Positions 1 to 7,393 of a DNA stretch of 10,451 nucleotides are shown piece by piece (position 1 is the stretch's first letter; the number at the start of each line of letters is the position of its first letter). The stretch lies in the NCBI GenBank assembly GCA_007131125.1, contig SLRE01000064.1:1-10451 (forward strand), read 5' to 3'. This DNA comes from Bacteroidales bacterium (lineage in GTDB: Bacteria > Bacteroidota > Bacteroidia > Bacteroidales > UBA7960). The notes beneath the pieces are model-generated. The model saw nothing but the letters and a program-made list of their open reading frames with translations, did no database searches and had not been told where the DNA came from. The translations under genes were made by a program, and so were the position numbers.

Positions 1-2111
1 CAAAAGGCAATGGCAAAATGATCAAGATCGCGGGCTTTATTTCGCAGGGAGCCATGGCCTTTATCAAGGCGGAGTATAAGATCCTTTCGATCTTTGTGAT
101 ATCCATAGCAGTATTATTGGCAATAGCCACCGGCACGGAACATTCTTCTCCACTGGTGGCTTTTTCATTTGTAATGGGTGCCTTTTCCTCCGGCCTTGCG
201 GGATATATAGGATTGCGCATTGCTACAAAGGCCAATGTGCGGACCACCCACGCTGCCGAATCAAGCCTGGCACGGGCCCTGAAAGTGGCTTTTGCCGGAG
301 GTAGTGTGATGGGCCTTAGTGTGGTAGGCCTTGGGATTCTTGGGTTGAGCCTGCTCTTTATCTTTTATTCCTTTTTGTTTGGTACCGGGGATTACCTCAC
401 CCTTAACAAAGTTTTGACGGTGGTGACCGGCTATTCTTTCGGGGCCTCTTCCATTGCCCTTTTTGCAAGGGTAGGCGGGGGAATTTTTACCAAAGCCGCT
501 GATGTGGGAGCCGACCTGGTCGGGAAAGTGGAATCGGGCATTCCCGAAGACCATCCCCTGAACCCCGCCACTGTGGCCGATAATGTTGGAGATAACGTTG
601 GTGATGTAGCCGGGATGGGAGCCGACCTTTTTGAGTCCTATGTTGGTTCTATTATTGCTGCCATGGTGCTTGGAGCTATCTTTCTTACCGGATACCATGC
701 CGGTACCTATACCGATGCATTCAGCGGACTTTCTCCGGTGGTTCTGCCTTTGTTCCTTGCCGGGGCAGGAATTTTTGCATCCATAGTGGGAACCTTTTTT
801 GTGAATGTGAAAGAAGGCGGAAATCCGCAAACCGGGCTTAACATCGGTGAGCTGGTATCTGCCGTTATCATGATTGTACTTTCCTATGTGATTATTACCA
901 ATGTACTGCCTTCCAGCTTAACTTTCACCGACACTCTATATGGGGGAATTGAGCGGGAAGTAATCGCCATGAACGTGTTTTTTGCAGCCATCATCGGACT
1001 TGCCGCCGGGCTTATTATTGGATTTTCCACAGAATTTTTTACCGGAACCAATTATTTACCGGTGCGTATCATTGCCAAACAATCCACTTCCGGGTCGGCT
1101 ACCAACATTATTTCAGGTTTGGGTATCGGCATGCTTTCTACCATTATTCCCATTTTGACCATTGCGGTCACTATTGTTTTAGTATTCCATCTTGCCGGTT
1201 TGTATGGTATAGCCATTGCTGCCGTGGGGATGCTTTCCAATCTCGGGATTCAGCTTTCAGTAGATGCTTACGGTCCTGTTTCTGACAATGCCGGCGGTAT
1301 AGCCGAAATGGCCGAACTTCCCCCGGAGGTGAGGGAAAGAACCGATAAGCTGGATGCCGTGGGGAATACCACTGCTGCAATCGGAAAAGGTTTTGCCATT
1401 GGTTCAGCAGCACTTACAGCACTGGCCTTGTTTGGTGCTTATATGACTGCAGCCAACATCACCATGATCGATGTGTCGGAAGCCATGGTGATTGCCGCGG
1501 TATTTGTCGGTGCCCTGCTGCCTTATGTTTTCTCTGCACTAACCATTAAAGCTGTGAGTGAAGCTGCACAATCCATGATTGAGGAAGTCAGAAGCCAGTT
1601 CAAATCCATTGAACCCCTCAATAAGGCCCTGGCAGTTATGAAGAAAAACCAGGGAAAAGATCAGAAAGATTGGAGCAAGGATGACAGGGAAATTATGGAA
1701 GCAGCGGAAGGTACCCCTGATTATCAACGTTGTGTAACCATTTCTACCAAGGCTGCCCTTCGGCAGATGATCCTTCCTGGGATTATTGCTGTCGCAGTTC
1801 CCGTGATTGTTGGTCTGACCCTTGGAGCCGAAGCCCTGGCAGGCCTCCTTGCAGGAGTTACAGTGTCGGGTGTATTGCTGGCCATTTTGCAATCCAATGC
1901 CGGCGGCTCCTGGGATAATGCCAAAAAACTGATTGAAAAAGGAATTACCCATAACGGAAAAGAATACGGAAAAGGTAGTGAAGCTCATAAGGCATCAGTG
2001 GTGGGCGATACCGTGGGAGATCCCCTTAAGGATACTTCGGGCCCCTCACTGAATATCCTGCTGAAACTGGTTTCCATTGTGGCGCTGGTTCTGGCCGGAT
2101 CGGCGTTTTAA
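1..2111 (+). CDS. hppA: Membrane-bound ion-pumping pyrophosphatase, 5'-truncated by the window edge
   Basis: Integral membrane pyrophosphatase: hydrolyses cytoplasmic PPi and drives cation export across the inner membrane. The reading frame is open to base 1 (first whole codon at 3), so the ATG at 18 is internal; family members have a further N-terminal helix before this point. Counting from that ATG, the PPi/Mg site is seen at residues 162-172 (DVGADLVGKVE) and in the Asp-rich run around 185-204, followed by DAYGPVSDNAGG at about 416-427 and a second Asp-rich segment near the C-terminus (VVGDTVGDPLKDTSG). About 15 hydrophobic helices are expected. Ala453 and Gly456 (GNTTAAIGK) are the K+-dependent form; K+-independent enzymes have Lys at the first position. 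Glu206 in LFESY is the position used by Na+-transporting members, as I recall the family. The gene is convergent with the oxidase operon and ends in its own terminator. Family assignment is certain; ion specificity is inferred. Confidence 0.97.
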   Translation, partial: KGNGKMIKIAGFISQGAMAFIKAEYKILSIFVISIAVLLAIATGTEHSSPLVAFSFVMGAFSSGLAGYIGLRIATKANVRTTHAAESSLARALKVAFAGGSVMGLSVVGLGILGLSLLFIFYSFLFGTGDYLTLNKVLTVVTGYSFGASSIALFARVGGGIFTKAADVGADLVGKVESGIPEDHPLNPATVADNVGDNVGDVAGMGADLFESYVGSIIAAMVLGAIFLTGYHAGTYTDAFSGLSPVVLPLFLAGAGIFASIVGTFFVNVKEGGNPQTGLNIGELVSAVIMIVLSYVIITNVLPSSLTFTDTLYGGIEREVIAMNVFFAAIIGLAAGLIIGFSTEFFTGTNYLPVRIIAKQSTSGSATNIISGLGIGMLSTIIPILTIAVTIVLVFHLAGLYGIAIAAVGMLSNLGIQLSVDAYGPVSDNAGGIAEMAELPPEVRERTDKLDAVGNTTAAIGKGFAIGSAALTALALFGAYMTAANITMIDVSEAMVIAAVFVGALLPYVFSALTIKAVSEAAQSMIEEVRSQFKSIEPLNKALAVMKKNQGKDQKDWSKDDREIMEAAEGTPDYQRCVTISTKAALRQMILPGIIAVAVPVIVGLTLGAEALAGLLAGVTVSGVLLAILQSNAGGSWDNAKKLIEKGITHNGKEYGKGSEAHKASVVGDTVGDPLKDTSGPSLNILLKLVSIVALVLAGSAF

Positions 2112-2131
2112 AGGTTACGCCGCTTTTTTTT
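2101..2131 (+). terminator. Rho-independent terminator of hppA, overlapping its stop codon
   Basis: A six-base stem (CGGCGT at 2101-2106 pairing with ACGCCG at 2117-2122) encloses a ten-base loop that contains the hppA stop codon (2109-2111). One C and eight T residues follow (2124-2131). The stem is short, so it may be leaky; a longer second hairpin lies just downstream. Confidence 0.65.
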
Positions 2132-2143
2132 AATTTTCTTTTT

Positions 2144-2187
2144 CCAGCATCAGTCAGGCTCCTTGCCTGGTTGGTGCTGGATTTTTT
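2144..2187 (+). terminator. Second, strong rho-independent terminator between convergent genes
   Basis: A 16-base-pair hairpin has its left arm at 2144-2159, a five-base loop at 2160-2164 and its right arm at 2165-2180. A flanking T-A pair (2143/2181) and then six T residues (2182-2187) follow. Three positions in the stem (2150, 2153, 2154) pair as G-U only in RNA made from the plus strand; in minus-strand RNA the same positions become A-C mismatches. The minus-strand version also runs into A residues rather than U. The structure therefore serves hppA transcripts, and I see no comparable intrinsic terminator for the minus-strand operon. Confidence 0.85.
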
Positions 2188-2216
2188 ATGGGATTTCTTA
2201 CTTCCCGGTGAAGCGG

Positions 2217-3092
2217 TTATCTCAGCAAACTGTTAATAATGATCAGGAACATCACCATCAGGTAATAACTGTTTATAAAGACGAATGCTTTGATTTTTTC
2301 TTTTTCACTTTTTATTCTGAGCCAGGCAACAAAATAGCCGAGGAGAAGGGCAGATGCAATAAAAAGAATTATGATGGCAGGAAGCAGGGTGATGATTTCA
2401 AAATATATCAGCATAATGCCGGACAAAACCGTAGCCACTACCCAGACAAAAGTCAGGCGATAAATCTGTTCATGGATGAGCAGATCGCTCAATACCGGAA
2501 AACCGGCCATGCGGTATTCTTTGTCATATCGTAAAATGATAAGCCAGAAATGAGGAATCTGCCCGATAAAGAAGAAAAACCCCACCAGTAAAATGTGCGG
2601 ATGCAGGATTTGTCCTCCTGCAGCGGTCCAGCCGATAAAAGGAGGCAAAGCCCCCACCAGGGAGCCGGGCACTACAGCAAAAGCTGTTAGCCGCTTCAAA
2701 AAAGTATACACTCCGTTATACCACCCCAGGGTTACAAAGGCAACAAGAGTTGGCAAAGGACCGGAATAAGCCAGCAGCAGTGCTAAACCTATCATGCTAA
2801 GGCATGCAGCAAATATGGATGCCCTCACGGGAGAGACTTTCAGGGAAGGAATGGGGCGGTGGCGGGTGCGGGCCATCTTCCGGTCAGGCCCTGATTCCTG
2901 CACCTGGTTAATGGCGGATGATCCGGCTGCCATCAGAAATACTCCTGCTGCCATGCTGACCCATGGAGATGAAAATGAACCCTGGTATAGCAGAAATCCT
3001 GTTAAAGCCGATAGGGTTACAGGGAAGGTGATTTTCGGCTTGGCCAGCTGAAAATAGTTGCGAAAAACAGAAAAAGAAAACGGTTTACTCAT
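2217..3092 (-). CDS. ctaB: Protoheme IX farnesyltransferase (haem O synthase)
   Basis: A polytopic inner-membrane prenyltransferase (CtaB/CyoE/Cox10 family, UbiA superfamily) of 291 residues, the usual length. It adds a farnesyl group to haem b to give haem O, the precursor of the haem A needed by the adjacent oxidase. The signature diphosphate-binding motif is intact at residues 62-80: Asn62, Glu66, Asp70, Met73, Arg75-Thr76 and Arg79-Pro80 in the N-x3-E-x3-D-x2-M-x-R-T-x2-R-P pattern of Cox10-like members. A conserved YT-x2-KR...GALPPFIGW stretch and a later YDKEYRMAGFPVL motif follow. About eight hydrophobic helices are evident. It is the last gene of the operon; its ATG (3090-3092) overlaps the end of coxB by 8 bp, which suggests coupled translation. 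There is no Shine-Dalgarno sequence. Haem A synthase, needed for the next step, is not in the window. Confidence 0.96.
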   Translation of the reverse strand: MSKPFSFSVFRNYFQLAKPKITFPVTLSALTGFLLYQGSFSSPWVSMAAGVFLMAAGSSAINQVQESGPDRKMARTRHRPIPSLKVSPVRASIFAACLSMIGLALLLAYSGPLPTLVAFVTLGWYNGVYTFLKRLTAFAVVPGSLVGALPPFIGWTAAGGQILHPHILLVGFFFFIGQIPHFWLIILRYDKEYRMAGFPVLSDLLIHEQIYRLTFVWVVATVLSGIMLIYFEIITLLPAIIILFIASALLLGYFVAWLRIKSEKEKIKAFVFINSYYLMVMFLIIINSLLR

Positions 3093-4026
3093 TCAGAGAT
3101 TTGAGAAACTCAACGATAAATTCTATTTCCTGCTCCGAAATTTCTCCCTCGTATGAAAGCATTTGTCCGGCCCGGAAACCAACGGTGATATCGTAATCCG
3201 GATCGTAGATGGAGCGTCTTACATATTCTTCATCGTATACAACCTCCCGTTCTTCTCCATCGGTAATTACCGTGATGGTTTCCCCAAACCGGCCTTTGAA
3301 AGTAGGTCCCACAACGGTGGTTCCATCAAGGGAGTGGCAAGCCACACAACCCTGCCTTTCCACAATCTGTCTTCCTAAAACGACAGGATCAGCATCATCG
3401 GGTATTTCTTCAACCATGGCATCGGGGTCTTCGTACCACTCCCAGAATTCTTCAGGTTCCATTACCACCACCTCGCTTATCATGTAGGAGTGCTGCAAAC
3501 CGCAATATTCAGCACAGAAAATATTGTAAGTTCCCGTTTTGGTGGCTTCGAACCAGGTGCGGTTGTTTGCAAGTCCGGGCACCATGTCTTCTTTGATCCG
3601 GAAGGCCGGAATATAAAATGAGTGAAGCACATCCAGTGCATTCAGGTTAATGATTACGGCAGTGTCTTTTGGAACGTAAAGTTTATCGGAAACCCTGCCG
3701 TTTTCGTAACGGAAGGAAAAACTCCACATACGGGCATTGGCAGTTACTACCAACCCTTCGTCCGGTGGTCTTTTCATGGGTATCCATCCCACATACCCAT
3801 AATAAAACATTCCCATTACCAGGATCAGCGGAATAATCGTCCAGGTTATTTCCAGGCCGACACTGTCCTTTACCTGGGTTGGTTTAGGGTTCTTTTTGCT
3901 GTTGTACCGGACCAGAAAAATGATAATGGTAACGGTGATACCAATCAAAAAGAAAAAGCTTACCCCCATGATGAAAAGAAAGGCGTCGTTTACCCCTTCT
4001 ACAAATGTTGAAGCTCCTGAGATCAT
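3085..4026 (-). CDS. coxB: Cytochrome c oxidase subunit II with fused C-terminal cytochrome c domain (caa3 type)
   Basis: The electron-entry subunit of the oxidase, 313 residues. Two N-terminal membrane helices (about 15-39 and 58-80) are followed by a periplasmic cupredoxin domain with a complete CuA site: His135, then Cys171, Glu173 and Cys175 in CAEYC, His179 and Met182. Residues 215-313 are a class I cytochrome c domain with the haem attachment motif C227-V-A-C-H231 and probable axial ligand Met289 (RAGQM). This fusion defines a caa3 oxidase and removes the need for a separate electron-donating cytochrome c. The c domain carries a charged, beta-like insert at about 248-264 between the haem motif and the Met ligand. 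There is no lipobox or obvious cleavable signal. The gene lies 9 bp after coxD, and thus downstream of subunit I, whereas subunit II usually precedes subunit I in caa3 operons. Its 3' end overlaps ctaB. Confidence 0.97.
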   Translation of the reverse strand: MISGASTFVEGVNDAFLFIMGVSFFFLIGITVTIIIFLVRYNSKKNPKPTQVKDSVGLEITWTIIPLILVMGMFYYGYVGWIPMKRPPDEGLVVTANARMWSFSFRYENGRVSDKLYVPKDTAVIINLNALDVLHSFYIPAFRIKEDMVPGLANNRTWFEATKTGTYNIFCAEYCGLQHSYMISEVVVMEPEEFWEWYEDPDAMVEEIPDDADPVVLGRQIVERQGCVACHSLDGTTVVGPTFKGRFGETITVITDGEEREVVYDEEYVRRSIYDPDYDITVGFRAGQMLSYEGEISEQEIEFIVEFLKSLNE

Positions 4027-4035
4027 ATTTGAAGT

Positions 4036-4320
4036 TTATCTGTATGAATAATCAAAAAAGGTAACATAAAGCACCAGCAAAAAGACAACAATCACCAAAA
4101 CGGTGAAAATTGTATAGAGCTTATTGTCGAATTTTAAATGCATAAACCAAACCAGTACAATGCCTGCTTTGGCACCTGCAATGAGCATGGCAACCAGGGT
4201 GTCGAGCCTCCCCAGTTCCAGTGTGGTAACTGCCACACTTATACCTGTGAGCACAATTAATGCTGCCAAAACAAAAACATGGGACCGGTAACTGCTGATA
4301 TGTGGTTTTTCCTGGCTCAT
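4036..4320 (-). CDS. coxD: Cytochrome c oxidase small subunit IV (prokaryotic COX4/CyoD-like)
   Basis: A small inner-membrane protein of 94 residues with three hydrophobic helices (about 15-33, 40-60 and 68-88). The family signature is KAGIVLVWFMHLKF at residues 51-64, in which the K-x-x-x-x-x-x-W-F-M-H core is typical of prokaryotic COX4 (CyoD/CtaF-like) proteins. It is an accessory structural subunit of the haem-copper oxidase and carries no cofactor. The gene lies 12 bp after subunit III and 9 bp before subunit II, inside the oxidase operon, which supports the call. No Shine-Dalgarno sequence precedes the ATG; the leader is A/T-rich. Confidence 0.92.
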   Translation of the reverse strand: MSQEKPHISSYRSHVFVLAALIVLTGISVAVTTLELGRLDTLVAMLIAGAKAGIVLVWFMHLKFDNKLYTIFTVLVIVVFLLVLYVTFFDYSYR

Positions 4321-4332
4321 GATCAGAATTTT

Positions 4333-4950
4333 TTAATGAATTAAATAAAACAAAGGAAAAAGGAAAATCCAGATAAGGTCCACCAGGTGCCAGTAAAGTC
4401 CTGTATTTTCCAGCCAGATGTAATCTGTGCTGTGTATCTTATCTGCCCGGATCTGCTGAAACACGTAAATAAACAAACCGATTCCAATAAGAATGTGCAG
4501 GGCATGGATTCCGGTCATTACATAATAAAGCCCGAAAAATAAAATGGTTCCATGACCCAGCTCCAGAAGGGCTTCCCCACCGGGATAAAAACCATATTCA
4601 ATTTTGGCACCCCACTCAAAATATTTGTTTACCAGAAAAACCACGGCTATCAAAAGGGTGATGCCCAGAAAAACCAGCGCATGTTTTTTCAGCCCCTTTT
4701 GAATAGCGGAAATGGACATAGCCACAGTGGCACTGCTAACCAACAGCAATACCGTATTCAGGGTGCCGAGGAAAACATCCAACTCTTCTCCTCCCAGCTG
4801 AAAAGCCACCGGGTTGCGATAACGATAAACCGCATATACCAGAAACAGCATGCCAAACAAAAGGAGTTCGGTAAAAATAAACAACCACATGCCTAGCTTA
4901 TCGCCTTCGTCGTCGCGGTGTACATGCGTATGTTCTGCGTTTTTTTCCAT
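4333..4950 (-). CDS. coxC: Cytochrome c oxidase subunit III
   Basis: An integral membrane protein of 205 residues with five helices, the length and topology of the short bacterial CoxC/CyoC-type subunit III, which lacks the first two helices of the mitochondrial form. Recognisable family positions are Glu28 in the first helix (FTELLLFG), Glu112 (KYFEW), His149 and His152 (TGIHALHI), and the C-terminal WLENTGLYWHLVDLIWIFLF region at 179-198. Subunit III stabilises subunit I and supports sustained proton uptake; it has no redox cofactor. The N-terminus is rich in His and charged residues (HTHVHRDDEGDK at about 7-18) and is probably cytoplasmic. The start lies 8 bp after the coxA stop. A weak purine stretch (GGAAAG) directly abuts the ATG. 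Confidence 0.95.
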   Translation of the reverse strand: MEKNAEHTHVHRDDEGDKLGMWLFIFTELLLFGMLFLVYAVYRYRNPVAFQLGGEELDVFLGTLNTVLLLVSSATVAMSISAIQKGLKKHALVFLGITLLIAVVFLVNKYFEWGAKIEYGFYPGGEALLELGHGTILFFGLYYVMTGIHALHILIGIGLFIYVFQQIRADKIHSTDYIWLENTGLYWHLVDLIWIFLFPLFYLIH

Positions 4951-4958
4951 CTTTCCGC

Positions 4959-6569
4959 TTATTTGTATTCGTATGGTTTTTCAGTTACTTCCGGAATGTC
5001 TTCCCAGTTTTCAAGGGTAGGAGGGGTATCGGCCTGCCACTCCAGAGTTTTACCACCCCAGGGATTCTTGTCATTGGTTTTTTCACCATACCTGGATGAT
5101 CTTACCAGGTTGACAATGATGATCAAGGCTCCGCCAATCATCAGAATGGCACCCAATGATGACAAAATATTTGCCCCATGAAACTCAGGCAGGTAATCGT
5201 AGTACCTTCTCGGCATTCCCATGATGCCCAGGTAAAACATTGGCAGGTAAAGGGCAAGGAAGCCGGCAAAAAATATCAGCCAACCCATATTGGCCCAGCT
5301 GGCGTCAAACATGCGTCCAAACATTTTTGGGAACCAATAATGCAATGCTGCGAGAAATGAAAAACCCGTACCTCCAAAAACAATAAAATGGAAGTGGGCC
5401 ACTACAAAGTGGGTGTCGTGCAAATGCACATTGGTAGCCAAAGATCCAAGGGTGAGGCCGCTGAACCCCCCTATCATGAAAACAAAAACAAATGATACTG
5501 CCCAGAAGAACGGGGTTTGAAATATCAAAGAGCCTTTATACATGGTTGCCACCCAGTTAAATACCTTGATGGCAGAAGGAATGGCCACCAGAAAGGTGAG
5601 GAAGCTAAATGCAAAAAGCGCCCTTCCGCTCATGCCTGAGGTAAACATATGGTGACCCCACACAAAATATCCTACGAAAGCAATGGCCAGTGATGACAAA
5701 ACGATGGCTTTATATCCATAAATCCTTTTCCTGGAAAAAACCGGAAGGATTTCGCTGATCACACCCATACCCGGCAGGATCATGATGTACACTGCGGGGT
5801 GGGAATATATCCAGAACAGGTGCTGATACAGGATGGGGTCGCCGCCAAGGGCGGGATCGAAAATACCTACCCCAAGGGTGCGCTCCATTACCGTAAGCAG
5901 CAATGTAATTCCAATTACCGGCGTGGCAAGGATCTGAATCCATGCGGTGGCATAAAGGGTCCAGGGAAATAGTGGCATTTTTAACCATTTCATGCCGGGA
6001 GCCCGCAAGCGGTGGATGGTTACCACAAAGTTGATACCGGTAAGGATGGAAGAAAAACCAAGCACAAAGGCTCCCACCAGGGCGGGCACAATATTGGCCG
6101 GGGTCTGGAAGCTATATGGGGCATAAAAGGTCCATCCGGTGTCAGGGGGACCGTCACCCATAAACTGGGAGGTTAGCACAATAAGGATACCGATCACATA
6201 AATCCACCATGAAGCCAGGTTCAGTTTGGGAAATGCCACATCTTTGGCCCCGATCATCAGGGGCAGGAAAAAGTTGCCAAAAACAGCCGGCAGCCCGGGT
6301 ACCACAATGATAAATATCATAATGATTCCGTGCATGGTAAACATGGCATTGTAGGTGGCCGGCCCCATGATGGTGTGTCCGGGGGCAATGAGCTGTATCT
6401 TCATCAGCAAGCCCAGAATCGCTGCCACTGAAAAGAAAACCAGCATGGTATACAAATACAGCAACCCAATGCGCTTGTGGTCGGTAGATAATATCCAACC
6501 CAGTATGCCCCTGTATTTTCCTTTGTATTCAAGGAAACTTTCGTGATTGCTTTTGGTTGATTCTGACAT
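4959..6569 (-). CDS. coxA: Cytochrome c oxidase subunit I, A2-type haem-copper oxidase
   Basis: The catalytic subunit, 536 residues with twelve helices, which reduces O2 to water at a haem a3-CuB centre and pumps protons. The haem a ligands are His80 and His394 and the haem a3 ligand is His392 (HFHF). CuB ligands are His257, His306 and His307, with Tyr261 as the tyrosine expected to cross-link to His257. K-channel Lys335 (PSAIKVFNW) and D-channel entry Asp110 and Asn117 (AKDVAFPKLN) are present. The helix VI glutamate of A1 oxidases is Ala259 here, within Y255-S-H-P-A-V-Y261: the YS motif that marks A2 enzymes, matching the caa3-type subunit II. The soluble C-terminal tail (about 491-536) is acidic and Pro/Trp-containing. 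It is first of the four oxidase subunit genes, 23 bp after sco. The ATG at 6569 is preceded by an A-rich leader without a Shine-Dalgarno sequence. Confidence 0.98.
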   Translation of the reverse strand: MSESTKSNHESFLEYKGKYRGILGWILSTDHKRIGLLYLYTMLVFFSVAAILGLLMKIQLIAPGHTIMGPATYNAMFTMHGIIMIFIIVVPGLPAVFGNFFLPLMIGAKDVAFPKLNLASWWIYVIGILIVLTSQFMGDGPPDTGWTFYAPYSFQTPANIVPALVGAFVLGFSSILTGINFVVTIHRLRAPGMKWLKMPLFPWTLYATAWIQILATPVIGITLLLTVMERTLGVGIFDPALGGDPILYQHLFWIYSHPAVYIMILPGMGVISEILPVFSRKRIYGYKAIVLSSLAIAFVGYFVWGHHMFTSGMSGRALFAFSFLTFLVAIPSAIKVFNWVATMYKGSLIFQTPFFWAVSFVFVFMIGGFSGLTLGSLATNVHLHDTHFVVAHFHFIVFGGTGFSFLAALHYWFPKMFGRMFDASWANMGWLIFFAGFLALYLPMFYLGIMGMPRRYYDYLPEFHGANILSSLGAILMIGGALIIIVNLVRSSRYGEKTNDKNPWGGKTLEWQADTPPTLENWEDIPEVTEKPYEYK

Positions 6570-6592
6570 ATTGTTTTTGAATATTTAAAGGG

Positions 6593-7375
6593 TTAAGTCG
6601 TGCGTTTTCTGGATTTAAAAACCAGTACCAGGAAGGTTAGCACCGCAAAAAATAAAATCAGGGTGCCGGCCACCTTGGTAATGTTCATAACATATTGTTG
6701 CCCTTCGGGATCGTAGGTATAGCAATAGGCCAGTATCCTGCTCAAAGAGGGGCCTGATTTTCCTTCAGATGTTTCAATAACCGCCATTTTAAGGTCAATG
6801 GGCAAAAAATAGGTGCCGTGAAGGTAACGGGTTATTTTTCCGTCCTGGGAAACAAATATCATTGCCGAAGAATGAAGGAAATCAAATCCTGTGCGACGAT
6901 ATTTGAAACCCACCGCTTCGGTGATCTTACGGATGTTGGCGCTGTCGGCAACAAAAAACTTCCAGCCATCCGGGTCAAAATCCTTGGTTACAAGATGATG
7001 GTAGGTGTTTCGGTTGGTTTTGGCCAGCTCGGGACCCTCCCTTGGGTCAAAGCTGATGGACAATACCTGGAAATCTTCTCCAAGCTCCATATCCGAACGC
7101 GAAAATACCTGGGCCATGGCTTCCATGAAAGGGCTGCAAATACCCGGGCAACGGTAATAAACAAGAGCCAGCACCGTGGGCTTGTCAAGCAAATCGTCCA
7201 TCAATACGGTATTTCCGTCATGGTCTATCAGGGAAATATTTTCCGGCAGGTATTCGTCCAGCCTTTCAAAAATGCCGATTTCTCCTTCTCCCGGCTGATA
7301 TTGCCTTTCCAAATCCTGGGAAAAAACGCCCCCAAAAACGATTATCAGGCATAAGGTTAAAAATAATGATTTCAT
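6593..7375 (-). CDS. Sco1/SenC-family copper chaperone with C-terminal membrane anchor
   Basis: A Sco-family thioredoxin-fold protein of 260 residues that delivers copper to, or reduces, the CuA site of oxidase subunit II. A cleavable-looking signal peptide occupies residues 1-19 (hydrophobic core 4-18, then FSQ). The copper-binding motif is C76-P-G-I-C80, and His168 (FDFLHSS) is the third ligand. The SISFDPREGP segment at about 106-115 is also typical of the family. A hydrophobic helix at about 235-253 followed by KSRKRTT would anchor the C-terminus, with the copper domain in the periplasm. Many Sco proteins instead have one uncleaved N-terminal anchor. The gene lies between actF (18 bp upstream) and coxA (23 bp downstream), as expected for an assembly factor of this oxidase. 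The start has no Shine-Dalgarno sequence. Confidence 0.94.
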   Translation of the reverse strand: MKSLFLTLCLIIVFGGVFSQDLERQYQPGEGEIGIFERLDEYLPENISLIDHDGNTVLMDDLLDKPTVLALVYYRCPGICSPFMEAMAQVFSRSDMELGEDFQVLSISFDPREGPELAKTNRNTYHHLVTKDFDPDGWKFFVADSANIRKITEAVGFKYRRTGFDFLHSSAMIFVSQDGKITRYLHGTYFLPIDLKMAVIETSEGKSGPSLSRILAYCYTYDPEGQQYVMNITKVAGTLILFFAVLTFLVLVFKSRKRTT

Positions 7376-7393
7376 AATATATATGTTTTTTTG

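Noticed and set aside
261..830. A 189-codon open frame on the minus strand inside hppA.
   Set aside because: It is a shadow of the conserved pyrophosphatase catalytic region; its composition is rich in Gly, Lys and His with no domain, and hppA is intact and in frame throughout.
2163..2534. A plus-strand open frame of 123 codons between hppA and the 3' half of ctaB.
   Set aside because: It begins inside the second terminator hairpin and then runs antisense to ctaB; it has no recognisable leader or domain.
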